Shown in pieces: positions 8,627-17,258 of a stretch of DNA of 64,000 nt. The notes under the pieces are model-generated. The model had not been told where the DNA came from, did not search any database, and worked only from the letters and a program-made list of their open reading frames with translations. Made by a program: the position numbers and the translations under genes. The stretch is from Leptospira dzoumogneensis (GTDB lineage: Bacteria; Spirochaetota; Leptospiria; Leptospirales; Leptospiraceae), in NCBI RefSeq assembly GCF_004770895.1, contig NZ_RQHS01000001.1, forward strand, positions 139,213 through 203,212, in the 5' to 3' direction. Positions within the stretch are counted from its first letter, which is position 1. Each line of letters starts with the position of its first letter.

Positions 8627-9142
8627 TCAAGGAACTGCTTCGATAACCTGATAATATCGGGTAGATGGACAATTAGTAGGCATGCAGGCAAATTGTTCTC
8701 CCGCTGAGTAATTATCTAAAGTTTCCGGTATTCCGGAAGAATAAGAATTCGGAACTAATTCTAATTCTTTTTCGGGACTTGCATTTGCAGGTATATATAG
8801 ATACCAAGAATAAACCGTATCGGATCCGTCCTCAGGGCATCTACATCTGAGAGGAGTATTTGCTTGGACTGTCCCGGAGATATAAGAACTGGTATTCAAA
8901 TTATAGATCATATTGGAACCGCCGGCTCTAAAACACATTCGGTTGACTCCGCGTACTGAGTCTGGCTCTTGGCAGACACTTTCGTTTTTTAAATATTCGG
9001 ATAATACATAAAGATTGTCGGTCCTTTCTACTGTCTTACGTCCAGGATCATCGTCTTCAAAGAGATTATCCAATATACAGAACTGGAAATTAAGTAGAAT
9101 GAATAAAGATAGAATAGAACGAGTCATTCTTGAAAAGCCCAT
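8627..9142 (-). CDS. Putative lipoprotein of unknown function
   Basis: 171 residues. The N-terminus is a short basic stretch and a hydrophobic core ending in LNFQFC, with Cys22 as the likely lipidated residue; the loose -3/-1 residues fit spirochaetal lipoboxes. The mature part contains six cysteines (for example RCRCPEDG, ACMPTNCPS), suggesting disulfides in an exported protein. No family is recognised. An internal ATG at 9127 is an alternative start that leaves the signal intact. It appears monocistronic. Confidence 0.65.
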   Translation of the reverse strand: MGFSRMTRSILSLFILLNFQFCILDNLFEDDDPGRKTVERTDNLYVLSEYLKNESVCQEPDSVRGVNRMCFRAGGSNMIYNLNTSSYISGTVQANTPLRCRCPEDGSDTVYSWYLYIPANASPEKELELVPNSYSSGIPETLDNYSAGEQFACMPTNCPSTRYYQVIEAVP

Positions 9143-9210
9143 ACTTAATATAAGCAGAAAAAGCGAGTAACGGACAGTTCTAATTTGAATTTAATTACTT
9201 TTTAGAATAA

Positions 9211-9240
9211 AAAAAGCCGCAGTGTTATCTGCGGCTTTTT
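9211..9240. terminator. Bidirectional intrinsic terminator
   Basis: A 12-bp perfect stem AAAAAGCCGCAG / CTGCGGCTTTTT with a TGTTAT loop gives U-runs in both directions. It lies 24 bases beyond the stop of the minus-strand CitE-like gene, whose transcript it should end. Confidence 0.85.
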
Positions 9241-9263
9241 CGTTTTGAAGCTGAGTGAAAAGA

Positions 9264-10253
9264 TTAGAAGAATCTTTTGGAAGCTTCTTCCGGAATTGCG
9301 ATCCCGGTAAGTTTTGCTTTTTGAAGAACTTCCCAGAAGTAACGGTAAGTTGCTCTGTCATGAAGATCTCCGTCGTGTTGGATCGGTCCCCATTCTGCAT
9401 CCTGTGCTTTTACAAGAATTGCGGCAGAAGTTTGGACTTCGCTATAGTCCGGAGCCATCGCATCTAAGATCGCTTGGATCTGAGTTGGATAGATGGACCA
9501 CATACGAAGGAATCCGAACTCATCATGAGCTCTTTTTGCATCTTTATAAGTTTGGTATTGGTTTTTCAGGTCAAGAGTAACGTTATGAGCAGGGATTACT
9601 CCGTGAGCGAGTGCTGCAGCAACACAAGAAGCTTTTGCTCTTCTTAATAATTCGTGGTCGAATTGTCCTGGGCTTTTCATACAAGAAGCTGGGATCGCTC
9701 CGTGGTGTCCTGAGATGAAATCCATTAGACCGAAATCAACTACTTGCATCCAAGGAAGAGCAGCGATCTTGTCCACATCGGCAAGTGCTCCGTGAGTTTC
9801 GATCAATACGTGGATCGGGATCTCTCTAGTGATCCCCGCTTTTTTAGCAGCGCCTTGGATATAAGTGATCATTTCTTCCACTTGGGAAGCTTTTGTAGGT
9901 TTAGGGATTGTGATGTATGCGATCTTGTTTCCCGCGCCTGGAACGATAATGTCTACGTCTTGTTTCCAGAAGGAATTGGTATAATCGTGGATCCTAACAC
10001 CGCTCATATTATGTTTATTGAGTTCGGAGTTTTGGATGCGGACGATCATTTCCGCGTGTTCTTTTTCTTTTCCGGTTTGAGCACCGTCTTCGCAGTCCAT
10101 TGTGATATCGAAAAGACCGCCGAGTTTGTTTTGTAACTCTAGAGCTTTAGTGATCAGTTTTTCGGATCCGGCAAAATGTTCGCAGGCCGGGATGATAGGG
10201 AAAGGTTTTTCTCCTTCGAATAATGCATCCTTAGGATGTGGTAATTTGGACAT
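9264..10253 (-). CDS. HpcH/HpaI aldolase / CitE-like lyase family protein
   Basis: 329 residues. The CitE-like TIM barrel is recognised from FDITMDCEDGAQTGKEKEHA (about 48-67), where the acidic residues bind Mg2+, the arginine-containing VRIHDYTN, the IHVLIETHGALADVDKIAAL segment with its glutamate, and VDFGLMDFISGHHG. Relatives cleave malyl-, citramalyl- or citryl-CoA. No citrate lyase alpha or gamma subunit is nearby, so a free-standing malyl/citramalyl-CoA lyase type is more likely than citrate lyase. It is a single gene with a strong terminator downstream. Confidence 0.8.
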   Translation of the reverse strand: MSKLPHPKDALFEGEKPFPIIPACEHFAGSEKLITKALELQNKLGGLFDITMDCEDGAQTGKEKEHAEMIVRIQNSELNKHNMSGVRIHDYTNSFWKQDVDIIVPGAGNKIAYITIPKPTKASQVEEMITYIQGAAKKAGITREIPIHVLIETHGALADVDKIAALPWMQVVDFGLMDFISGHHGAIPASCMKSPGQFDHELLRRAKASCVAAALAHGVIPAHNVTLDLKNQYQTYKDAKRAHDEFGFLRMWSIYPTQIQAILDAMAPDYSEVQTSAAILVKAQDAEWGPIQHDGDLHDRATYRYFWEVLQKAKLTGIAIPEEASKRFF

Positions 10254-10355
10254 ACAAGTACCTTTTAAGTTTTTGCGATTTTAGCCTAGCTCGGCTGTCT
10301 TAGAACAGGGTTTTCAGGAAAGGCCTTCCCGGCAACGGATTTTTGGCGGGCTTCC

Positions 10356-11288
10356 TCAAGCTTCTAAGAGTTGTAGGATGACCGCCTTTTGAGCATCCAA
10401 ACGATTCTCCGCCTGTTGGAAGATAATGGATCTAGGACTTCTGACCACTTCTCTTGTAATTTCGTAACCGGAGTGGATCGGCATATCGTGCATTACCTTT
10501 GCCTTGGTCTCTTTGAGCAATGATTCATTTATCTGGAAAGGCATCATTAGGTTCATTCGTTCCTTCTTCTTATCCGCGAAAGCAGGATCATTGAAGAACT
10601 CCATGTCTACCCAGGTATCCGTATAAATATAATCCGCATTTTTTACGGAACGGATCAGATCAGTCTCCCATTGGATCGTGCCCTTCTTCTTAGCCCTTTC
10701 CACAGTATCCTGATCTATATTTTCAGTTTCTGCGATCGGGGTGAGAAGAGTAAGTTCCATTCCTAAAGCGGAAGTGATACCTATAAGAGAATTTACTACG
10801 TTATTATGCACACCGATATAGGTGAGCTTCAGTTCCTTAATAGGTTTAGGATTGTCCATTACGATTGTAAGAATATCCGCTAATGATTGGCAAGGATGGA
10901 ATTTATTACAACATCCGTTGATGACGGGAACCTGAGAGCCCGACTTTAACTGTAAAAGTTCCTCATGTTTTCTCATCCGAGCCATGATGACTGAAACGTT
11001 TCTGGAAAGATATTCCGCTTCCAGATCAATATCGGAAAGAAGAAAGTTAGAAGTCATCCAATCCAAATAGATAGCATGTCCTCCCATCTCAGTCATCGCA
11101 ACTTCGAAAGAAACTCTGGTACGAGTGCTAGTCTTTTGGAAAAGCATAGCAAGAGTCCTTCCGGTCATATGCCCCAGATAATTGGCTCTGTGATTTTTCA
11201 CATGGACAGCAAATTGTAGAAGATCCAAGACTTCTGCGTCGGACCAATCCTGCCAGGAGATAAGATGTTTGATTTTAGAGGTTTCCAT
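10356..11288 (-). CDS. Ornithine carbamoyltransferase-family enzyme with altered substrate loops
   Basis: 310 residues, the usual family length. The carbamoyl-phosphate site is intact: FQKTSTRTRVSFEVA with STRTR at 54-58, and HPCQSLAD at 131-138. The C-terminal QQAENRLDAQKAV helix is also typical. The ornithine-binding region differs: TDTWVDME (223-230) replaces the usual TDVWxSMG, and MHDMPIHSG (266-274) replaces the HCLPA cysteine motif. In the arginine pathway the enzyme would make citrulline, and an N-acetylglutamate synthase lies in the same window, but these changes could mean an acylated or different substrate. A terminator-like hairpin lies in its leader. Confidence 0.75.
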   Translation of the reverse strand: METSKIKHLISWQDWSDAEVLDLLQFAVHVKNHRANYLGHMTGRTLAMLFQKTSTRTRVSFEVAMTEMGGHAIYLDWMTSNFLLSDIDLEAEYLSRNVSVIMARMRKHEELLQLKSGSQVPVINGCCNKFHPCQSLADILTIVMDNPKPIKELKLTYIGVHNNVVNSLIGITSALGMELTLLTPIAETENIDQDTVERAKKKGTIQWETDLIRSVKNADYIYTDTWVDMEFFNDPAFADKKKERMNLMMPFQINESLLKETKAKVMHDMPIHSGYEITREVVRSPRSIIFQQAENRLDAQKAVILQLLEA

Positions 11289-11367
11289 AGACCGGTAAAC
11301 TATTACAGTCTAGAAAATCAGCGCGGTTAGATTCGACAATCTCAAAACTCTGGTAGTTAGGTGGGGA

Positions 11368-11396
11368 AAAAGGGGAGGGATAAGAATCTCCCTCCC
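11368..11396 (-). promoter_or_regulatory. Possible attenuator hairpin upstream of the carbamoyltransferase gene
   Basis: GGGAGGGA (11373-11380) and TCCCTCCC (11389-11396) form a perfect 8-bp stem. On the minus strand it is followed by C and five T, so it reads as an intrinsic terminator about 80 bases before the carbamoyltransferase start codon. It could also simply end an unannotated short transcript. Confidence 0.4.
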
Positions 11397-11581
11397 TAAG
11401 TGTTTTCCGGGGAAAAAAGCGTGATCCAGTTTCTTTACAAGAAATGGACCGGCGGAAAGAATAAGACCTTTTGGTTACGCTTGTTTTACCGAAGGAATAC
11501 GAATCCGTGAAGAATTAAGCTCTGTTTTCATGCTGACAAGGGCCATCGTTCCAAAAACGTTTCCTAATAGAGAGGCAAACC

Positions 11582-13207
11582 GTGTCTGAAAGCGCTATCG
11601 GCCAAAATATAGTAGAAGAGGAAACCAAACGTAGGAGAACCTTCGCGATCATAGCCCATCCGGATGCGGGTAAAACTACCCTGACCGAAAAGCTTCTATT
11701 GTACGGAGGCGCTATCCAACTTGCGGGTGCAGTAAAGGCGCGTAAAAATCGTAAGGCTGCTACCTCCGACTGGATGGAAATGGAAAAGGAGAAGGGGATC
11801 TCGATCACTTCCGCAGCTCTGCAATTCGAATATAAAAATCATGTATTAAATTTATTAGATACTCCGGGTCACGAAGACTTCTCCGAAGATACGTACCGCA
11901 CATTGATCGCAGCAGACACCGCAGTGATGGTGTTAGATGCCGGTAGAGGAGTGGAGCCTCAAACAATCAAATTGTTTAAAGTATGCAGGGACCGTGGGAT
12001 CCCGATCGTTACATTCGTAAACAAGATGGACCGCCCTACTAAAAAAATGTTCGAGCTCTTGGATGAGATCGAAAAAGTTTTAGGTATCACTGCGATCCCG
12101 ATGGTATGGCCGATCGGAACCGGAGTAGATTTTAGCGGAGTGTACAATCGTGTGGATAAAAAGATCTACACTTACGACAAAACTCCAGGTGGTTCCCAAA
12201 AGTCCGCATTCCAAAGTTCAGGGATAGAAGATACAAATCTGGACTCTATGTTCGAGGACTGGGTCTTAAAACAATTTAGGGAAGAAGTAGAACTTGTAGA
12301 AGAAGGAATTGCTCCATTCTCCTTGGATGAATTTTTAGATTCAAAGATCACACCTGTGTTTTTCGGATCTGCTGTGAATAATTTCGGGATCCAATTATTC
12401 TTGGATCATTTTTTAAAGATCGCTCCTCCTCCTTTATATTTCCCATTGAAGAATGGAGATCGTTTAGATCCGATCACCACTCCTTTCAGCGGATTCGTGT
12501 TCAAGGTGCAGGCCAATATGAACAAGGCTCACAGGGACAGGATCGCATTCCTCCGAGTATGTTCAGGTAAGTTCGAAAGAGGACTTAACGTGAATCACGG
12601 AAGATTAGGAAAGGCCGTAAAACTTTCCTCCTCTTTTGCATTTTTCGGACAGGATAGAAACACTGTGGATGAGGCGTATCCTGGAGATATCATAGGCCTT
12701 GTGAATCCAGGAACTTATTCTATCGGAGATATATTAGCCAGCGGTAAAGTTCCTGATCTAAAACCTCTTCCTGTATTTGCTCCAGAAATTTTTGCTACTC
12801 TATCTTGTGTGGAAACCGGCGCTCTCAAAAGTTTCAGAAAGGGAATCGAACAATTGGCAGAAGAGGGAATTCTTCACTTATTCACTTCTCAGACTGTGGG
12901 TGGCGGATTGCCTGTGATAGGTGCAATGGGCCAGCTTCAGTTCGAGGTGTTTAGAAGAAGGTTACAAGACGAGTATTCTGCCCCTACGAATATCAATATT
13001 CTTCCTTACCAAGTTTCTTGTTGGTTGCTTGAAGAAGATATTCCTAAGGTCCCACAAGGTTCTAATCTTGTGACTGATAGCCTGGGAAGAGCGGCACTTC
13101 TATTCGATTCTGAATGGGAGAAGGGTTATTTCCAAAAGAAAAATCCTGAGATCCGACTATTGGATTATCCTACGCAGGATGTTTCTGAGTTAAACCAGGA
13201 ATACTGA
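11582..13207 (+). CDS. prfC: Peptide chain release factor 3
   Basis: 541 residues, GTG start after GAGAGG at 11570-11575. This translational GTPase recycles RF1/RF2 after termination. G1 is AHPDAGKTTLTEKLLL (P-loop near residue 26), the RF3-specific segment ARKNRKAATSDWMEME follows, then G2 GISITS, G3 DTPGHEDF and G4 NKMD. The SDWMEME segment distinguishes RF3 from EF-G. Domain order and length are normal. It stands alone: 293 bases from the divergent upstream gene and 513 bases before the next one. Confidence 0.95.
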   Translation: MSESAIGQNIVEEETKRRRTFAIIAHPDAGKTTLTEKLLLYGGAIQLAGAVKARKNRKAATSDWMEMEKEKGISITSAALQFEYKNHVLNLLDTPGHEDFSEDTYRTLIAADTAVMVLDAGRGVEPQTIKLFKVCRDRGIPIVTFVNKMDRPTKKMFELLDEIEKVLGITAIPMVWPIGTGVDFSGVYNRVDKKIYTYDKTPGGSQKSAFQSSGIEDTNLDSMFEDWVLKQFREEVELVEEGIAPFSLDEFLDSKITPVFFGSAVNNFGIQLFLDHFLKIAPPPLYFPLKNGDRLDPITTPFSGFVFKVQANMNKAHRDRIAFLRVCSGKFERGLNVNHGRLGKAVKLSSSFAFFGQDRNTVDEAYPGDIIGLVNPGTYSIGDILASGKVPDLKPLPVFAPEIFATLSCVETGALKSFRKGIEQLAEEGILHLFTSQTVGGGLPVIGAMGQLQFEVFRRRLQDEYSAPTNINILPYQVSCWLLEEDIPKVPQGSNLVTDSLGRAALLFDSEWEKGYFQKKNPEIRLLDYPTQDVSELNQEY

Positions 13208-13238
13208 GGCGCAAAGGTTCGCACGGAGACACAGGGGT

Positions 13239-13360
13239 TTCTCACGCAGAGGCGCGGAGTCGCAGAGAGAGCCTCGGGGGTTTCTCACGCAGAGCCGCAA
13301 AGTCGCAGAGGGTGTTGAATGTAGGAGTTCCTACATTTCTCCTATCTCCGTGCGTATCTT
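13239..13360. repeat. Dispersed repeat copy with duplicated left arm
   Basis: The arm TTCTCACGCAGAG occurs twice in direct orientation (13239-13251 and 13282-13294), followed by the palindrome TGTAGGAGTTCCTACA at 13320-13335 and a partial right arm (CTCCGTGCGTATCTT, about 13346-13360). It begins about 30 bases after the prfC stop. Confidence 0.75.
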
Positions 13361-13471
13361 ATCCTCCAAGGGATGTGCAAAGAGTAAAGTCAACTGAAGC
13401 ACCTAATCCTTTCAGCCTAGTCTTTAACCCCTGAAATTTATTTCTGTAGAAAATAATTAATTTCCCGTGGG

Positions 13472-13552
13472 ATGACGGATCGACCTCCGTCGTATATAAT
13501 GTATTTGCACCAGATGATTCAGGGCGGAATGGAAACATTCCGCTATTTTTTT
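13472..13552 (+). ncRNA. Candidate small RNA: promoter immediately followed by strong terminator
   Basis: ATGACG (13472-13477), a 17-base spacer and a perfect TATAAT (13495-13500) form a good promoter. About 25 bases beyond the -10 box begins a perfect 8-bp hairpin (GCGGAATG 13524-13531, GAAA loop, CATTCCGC 13536-13543) followed by TATTTTTTT. This predicts a transcript of only about 45-50 bases. The terminator may instead serve prfC read-through. No known RNA family is recognised in this 513-base gap, which otherwise holds repeats. Confidence 0.4.
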
Positions 13553-13577
13553 GCCTTTGCGAGCGTTTCATCCGGAA

Positions 13578-13593
13578 TGTAGGAACTCCAACA
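13578..13593. repeat. 16-bp palindrome TGTAGGAACTCCAACA
   Basis: A member of the dispersed palindrome family, near-palindromic, in the prfC to Fe-S protein gap. Confidence 0.7.
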
Positions 13594-13663
13594 CGGCATA
13601 ACGGTAAGACCCTGCAGAAACTCCTGCAAATTCCCTGTGAACTTTGTGTTCTCTGTGTGAACA

Positions 13664-13692
13664 ATAAAAAAGCCCCGGCTTTCACCGAGGCT
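13664..13692 (-). terminator. Intrinsic terminator of the Fe-S oxidoreductase gene
   Basis: AGCCCCGG (13671-13678) pairs with CCGAGGCT (13685-13692) with one mismatch, and on the minus strand is followed by a T-run. It lies 28 bases after the stop. A second small hairpin (AAGAAGT/ACTTCTT, 13703-13719) sits between. Confidence 0.75.
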
Positions 13693-13720
13693 TCTACTTT
13701 TAAAGAAGTGAAACTTCTTC

Positions 13721-15802
13721 TTATTTCAAGTTTTCCGCGACTAGTTCCGCGATATCTTTTACTTTTACTTCTTCGATCTTTCCTTCTTGTTTAACCCCGT
13801 CTGTGATCATTGTGATACAGAAAGGACAAGCGGTTGCGATCGTAGTAGCTCCGGTATCCAGAAGTTGGTTGGATCTCTTGAAGTTGACCCTTTCTCCATG
13901 CTCTTCCATCCACATCTGAGCTCCACCTGCACCGCAGCAGAGTCCTTTAGTATGATGGTCTACAGGTTCTGCGAGTTTTCCACCGGAAACCTTTTTGACC
14001 AGGTCTCTTGGGTTCTCGTAGTTGTCGTTATATCTTCCGATATAACAAGAGTCGTGGTAGGTATACTTTCCGGCATTTGCATCTTCTGCAACGCCTACAT
14101 CGATCTTTCCTTCTTTAGAAAGTTCGTTGATGAATTCAGAGTGGTGGATTACTTCGAAGTTTCCGCCGAACTGAGGATATTCATTTTTGATCGTGTTATA
14201 GCAGTGAGGACAAGCGGTTACAACCTTCTTCACGTTGTATCCGTTCATTGTGTCTACGTTTGCTTGTGCTAATGTTTGGTAGAGATATTCGTTACCACCT
14301 CTACGTGCGGAATCTCCGGAACATCCTTCTTCCGTTCCTAAGATACCGAACTTAACATCTGCTTTTTGCATGATCTTAACGAAGGACTGAGCGATACGTT
14401 TGTTACGATCATCGAAAGCTCCAGCGCAGCCAACCCAGTATAGAACATCCACATTGGAATCTTCTGCCATGGTTTTCACGCCAAGACCTTCCGCCCAATC
14501 CGCTCTGGAGTGTGCAGCAACTCCCCAAGGGTTGGAGTTGTTTTCCATGTTTACGAATGCACCTTGTAGTTCCGCAGGGAAGTTAGAATCGACAAGTACC
14601 AAGTGTCTTCTCATTTCCATGATTGCGTTTACTTGGTTGTTTCCAACAGGACAAGCTTCTACACATGCGTAACAAGTAGTACATCCCCAGAGAGCTTCTT
14701 CCGAAAGACCTTCGTATTTTCCGATCACGGAAGTATCTAATGCAGCAACTGCATCAGCAGCTCCTTCCGGATTCGTTTCTCTGATCTTTACAACTTCCGG
14801 CATTTTATCCATAAGCGCGTGTTTTAATTCCACGATGATCGCTTTAGGATTCAGAACTTTTCCGGTTCTGTTTGCTGGACACTGAACTTGGCAGCGACCG
14901 CACTCAATACAAGAAAGTCCGTCTAGAAGGTTTGGCCAAGGGAAGTCTTCCGTTCTTGTAACTCCCCAAACGGCAGTCTCATCTTCCAAATTCAATTTAG
15001 AAAGAGCACCTTTAGGAGTATCCGATTGTAAGAAATAGTTAAATGGCGCGAAGATCAAGTGAGCGTGTTTAGATGTAGGAACATACAACATGAACGCGAA
15101 TACGGATAGAATATGGGTCCACCACATGATCTGGAAAACCAAGTCTGCGGAAGAATATTCTACACCGATCGCTTCCCAAAAAGCTCCGATACCTGCAGCG
15201 ATTGGAGCCGCATCATGGAATGGGTTAGCGTATTCTGCTCCAACTGCTCTTGCGCCTTCTCCCAATAGGGTCGAGATCATGAGTAGGGAGATCATTCCGA
15301 TTACGATTGCAGAAGCAGGTGAATGAACATCTAATCCTTTTGCCTTTTGGATCCAACGTCTCCAAGCAAAGAATCCAAGTCCTATTAATACCAAAATGGA
15401 AACTACTTGAAGAGCAGCTTCGTAATAATGGTTCGCAGTTTCTCCGAATAAACTTCCGACTAAGGTGAATTTGTAAGGATCATCCAACGCATATCCAAAT
15501 ACACCGGAGATAAACTGGCTGGTAGTATGCAGTAAGTAAGTGACGAATCCGTAAAATACGAATGCGTGCATGATACCGCGTAATGGTTCTTTAAAGTTCT
15601 TTTTTTGTAAGATTACGTTTAATACGAAACTTTTGATCCGGAATCCCCAGTTTTTATGTTCCAGGAAGTTTTCTGTTCCGTTAGCCTTTCTAGCATTAAA
15701 TACAAGATTTAATCTGTAGAGAACGGCACGAACGAATACAACATTTGCTACTATAAATAGAGCCGTGAAGATCACGTGGAAGGCGATTTGAGAAATAGCC
15801 AT
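13721..15802 (-). CDS. Membrane Fe-S oxidoreductase, ETF:quinone oxidoreductase-like (NarI-like + 4Fe-4S + CCG domains)
   Basis: 693 residues. The N-terminal 260 or so contain about six membrane segments with histidines, resembling the cytochrome b part of NarI. Then come two ferredoxin-type clusters (CIECGRCQVQCP near 297 and CTTCYACVEACP near 376) and two cysteine-rich CCG domains (CPHCYN..., GLCCGAGGAQ near 630) as in heterodisulfide reductase HdrB/HdrD. This fused layout is that of membrane proteins proposed to pass electrons from electron-transfer flavoprotein to menaquinone during beta-oxidation, which suits a fatty-acid-using organism. That role is inferred, since no etf gene is in view. 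It diverges from mqnC, itself a menaquinone gene. Confidence 0.8.
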   Translation of the reverse strand: MAISQIAFHVIFTALFIVANVVFVRAVLYRLNLVFNARKANGTENFLEHKNWGFRIKSFVLNVILQKKNFKEPLRGIMHAFVFYGFVTYLLHTTSQFISGVFGYALDDPYKFTLVGSLFGETANHYYEAALQVVSILVLIGLGFFAWRRWIQKAKGLDVHSPASAIVIGMISLLMISTLLGEGARAVGAEYANPFHDAAPIAAGIGAFWEAIGVEYSSADLVFQIMWWTHILSVFAFMLYVPTSKHAHLIFAPFNYFLQSDTPKGALSKLNLEDETAVWGVTRTEDFPWPNLLDGLSCIECGRCQVQCPANRTGKVLNPKAIIVELKHALMDKMPEVVKIRETNPEGAADAVAALDTSVIGKYEGLSEEALWGCTTCYACVEACPVGNNQVNAIMEMRRHLVLVDSNFPAELQGAFVNMENNSNPWGVAAHSRADWAEGLGVKTMAEDSNVDVLYWVGCAGAFDDRNKRIAQSFVKIMQKADVKFGILGTEEGCSGDSARRGGNEYLYQTLAQANVDTMNGYNVKKVVTACPHCYNTIKNEYPQFGGNFEVIHHSEFINELSKEGKIDVGVAEDANAGKYTYHDSCYIGRYNDNYENPRDLVKKVSGGKLAEPVDHHTKGLCCGAGGAQMWMEEHGERVNFKRSNQLLDTGATTIATACPFCITMITDGVKQEGKIEEVKVKDIAELVAENLK

Positions 15803-15897
15803 AGTTTTTCAGGTTACCCTTTGTATTTGGATGGTCTTTCATAGCAGGCTACTGATTAGGAGGCGCCCTGTCCAGGAAAAAAGATACTTAGTCTCTT

Positions 15898-15913
15898 TGT
15901 AGGAATTCCTACA
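15898..15913. repeat. 16-bp perfect palindrome TGTAGGAATTCCTACA
   Basis: A perfect palindrome in the divergent Fe-S protein / mqnC intergenic region. It is a member of the dispersed family. Confidence 0.8.
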
Positions 15914-15965
15914 TGCTGTGAAAAGGTCCTGTCCCTTCTTCCCTTAAATCGTGTACATATTTAAC

Positions 15966-15980
15966 TGCGACTCAATCGCA
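15966..15980. promoter_or_regulatory. Inverted repeat TGCGA-N5-TCGCA, possible operator
   Basis: This 15-bp inverted repeat lies in the divergent promoter region of the ETF-quinone-type gene and mqnC. It resembles Fur-type boxes of the TGCGAATCATTCGCA style known from some proteobacteria. Regulator and function are inference only. Confidence 0.3.
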
Positions 15981-16068
15981 ATAAATAAGAATGCAATTTA
16001 AAAAGGAGGTGCATTTTTGAAGAAATAGAAAACTTTGAAGAAGTTAAGGAAGAAATCTTTCCATCCAG

Positions 16069-17169
16069 ATGAGCCGAATATTCCCAAATCATTCCACAGA
16101 TTCTATATTAGAAAAAGCCCTAGATGGAGAACGTATTTCTCCTAGGGAAGCGCTGGAGTTGTACGAGTCCGGAGACCATCTTAAAATTATGGCAACTGCC
16201 AGGACATTGAGAGAAAGGATCCTGCCTCATACACATGCCAGCTACACGATGTTTAGAGTAGTGAACTACACGAACTACTGCAATGTTGAATGTAATTTTT
16301 GTTCCTTCATGGACGAGATAGGAAATGGAAAAGGTTACGTACTTTCTAAAGAAGAAATATTAGAAAAAATGGATTATGCCGTTTCGGAAGGAGCGGATCA
16401 AATGTTCTTACAAGGTGGAGTTTATCCGGATCTACCTTTCGATTATTATTTGGATGTGATCTCCACAGTAAAATCCAAATACCCTGATATGCATATCCGT
16501 GCATTCTCTCCTGTAGAAATTATCAATTTAGAAAAGATCACAGGGAAACCTTTATTCGAAGTTTTACAAATCCTTAAATCAGTCGGTTTGGATTCCGTTC
16601 CCGGAGCAGGCGCTGAAATTTTAACGGATAGAATGAGAAACATCATCTCTCCTAAAAAAGCAAGTACCGAAGAATGGGTTCGCGCAATGGAAACCTGTCA
16701 TGAAGCAGGACTCTTAGGAAGTGCAAATATTGTTTTCGGTTCTGAAGAAACCAAGGAAGAAGTGATAGAACATCTCACTGTGGTCCGTAATCTGCAAGAC
16801 AGGACCGGAGGATTTCTTTCTTTTATTCCTTGGACCTTCCAGCCCCAGACCAAAAGATTTAAAGTAAGAGCGGTTTCTACCCAAGAGTATCTGAAAGTTC
16901 TTGGGATTTGCAGGATCTTCTTGGACAATATTAAACATATTGAAACTTCTGTGATGGTTCTTGGAAAAGGTGTGGGGCAGCTTGCTCTTACAAGCGGTGC
17001 GGATGATATTTCTTCTGTGGTGATCGAGGAGAATGTACTACGTTCCTTCGGTCTGAAAACCGAAAAAGAAGCCATCAAGTTCTTGAAAGAAGGTGGATTT
17101 ATTCCTAAAAGAAGAGACCTTCTTTATAATTACGAAAAATATGAAGGAAGAGAACTTTCCGCGGTCTGA
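16069..17169 (+). CDS. mqnC: Cyclic dehypoxanthinyl futalosine synthase (radical SAM)
   Basis: 366 residues. The radical-SAM cluster motif is C71-NVE-C75-NF-C78. MqnC-type segments include [46 protein letters not shown] and [13 protein letters not shown]. The enzyme makes the spiro-ring intermediate of menaquinone synthesis by the futalosine pathway. MqnE is related, but the PGAGAEIL and IPWTFQP segments favour MqnC. The start is supported mainly by homology-style length; the strong Shine-Dalgarno AAGGAGGT at 16003-16010 lies 59 bases upstream and serves instead a tiny reading frame. No other mqn gene is nearby. Confidence 0.87.
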   Translation: MSRIFPNHSTDSILEKALDGERISPREALELYESGDHLKIMATARTLRERILPHTHASYTMFRVVNYTNYCNVECNFCSFMDEIGNGKGYVLSKEEILEKMDYAVSEGADQMFLQGGVYPDLPFDYYLDVISTVKSKYPDMHIRAFSPVEIINLEKITGKPLFEVLQILKSVGLDSVPGAGAEILTDRMRNIISPKKASTEEWVRAMETCHEAGLLGSANIVFGSEETKEEVIEHLTVVRNLQDRTGGFLSFIPWTFQPQTKRFKVRAVSTQEYLKVLGICRIFLDNIKHIETSVMVLGKGVGQLALTSGADDISSVVIEENVLRSFGLKTEKEAIKFLKEGGFIPKRRDLLYNYEKYEGRELSAV

Positions 17170-17258
17170 TATTTTCCGAGCCGTGTAAATTTTTTTCAAA
17201 AATCCGGATGACTTAGTCCGTAAACTTTCCTAAATAGATAGATTCGAACGGGGGAAGA

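Noticed and set aside
9744..10136. Plus-strand open frame of 130 codons
   Set aside because: Antisense to the well-supported CitE-like gene; composition is that of its complement.
13359..13685. Minus-strand open frame of 108 codons in the prfC downstream gap
   Set aside because: It runs through repeats and the terminator hairpins and has no recognisable domain or ribosome binding site.
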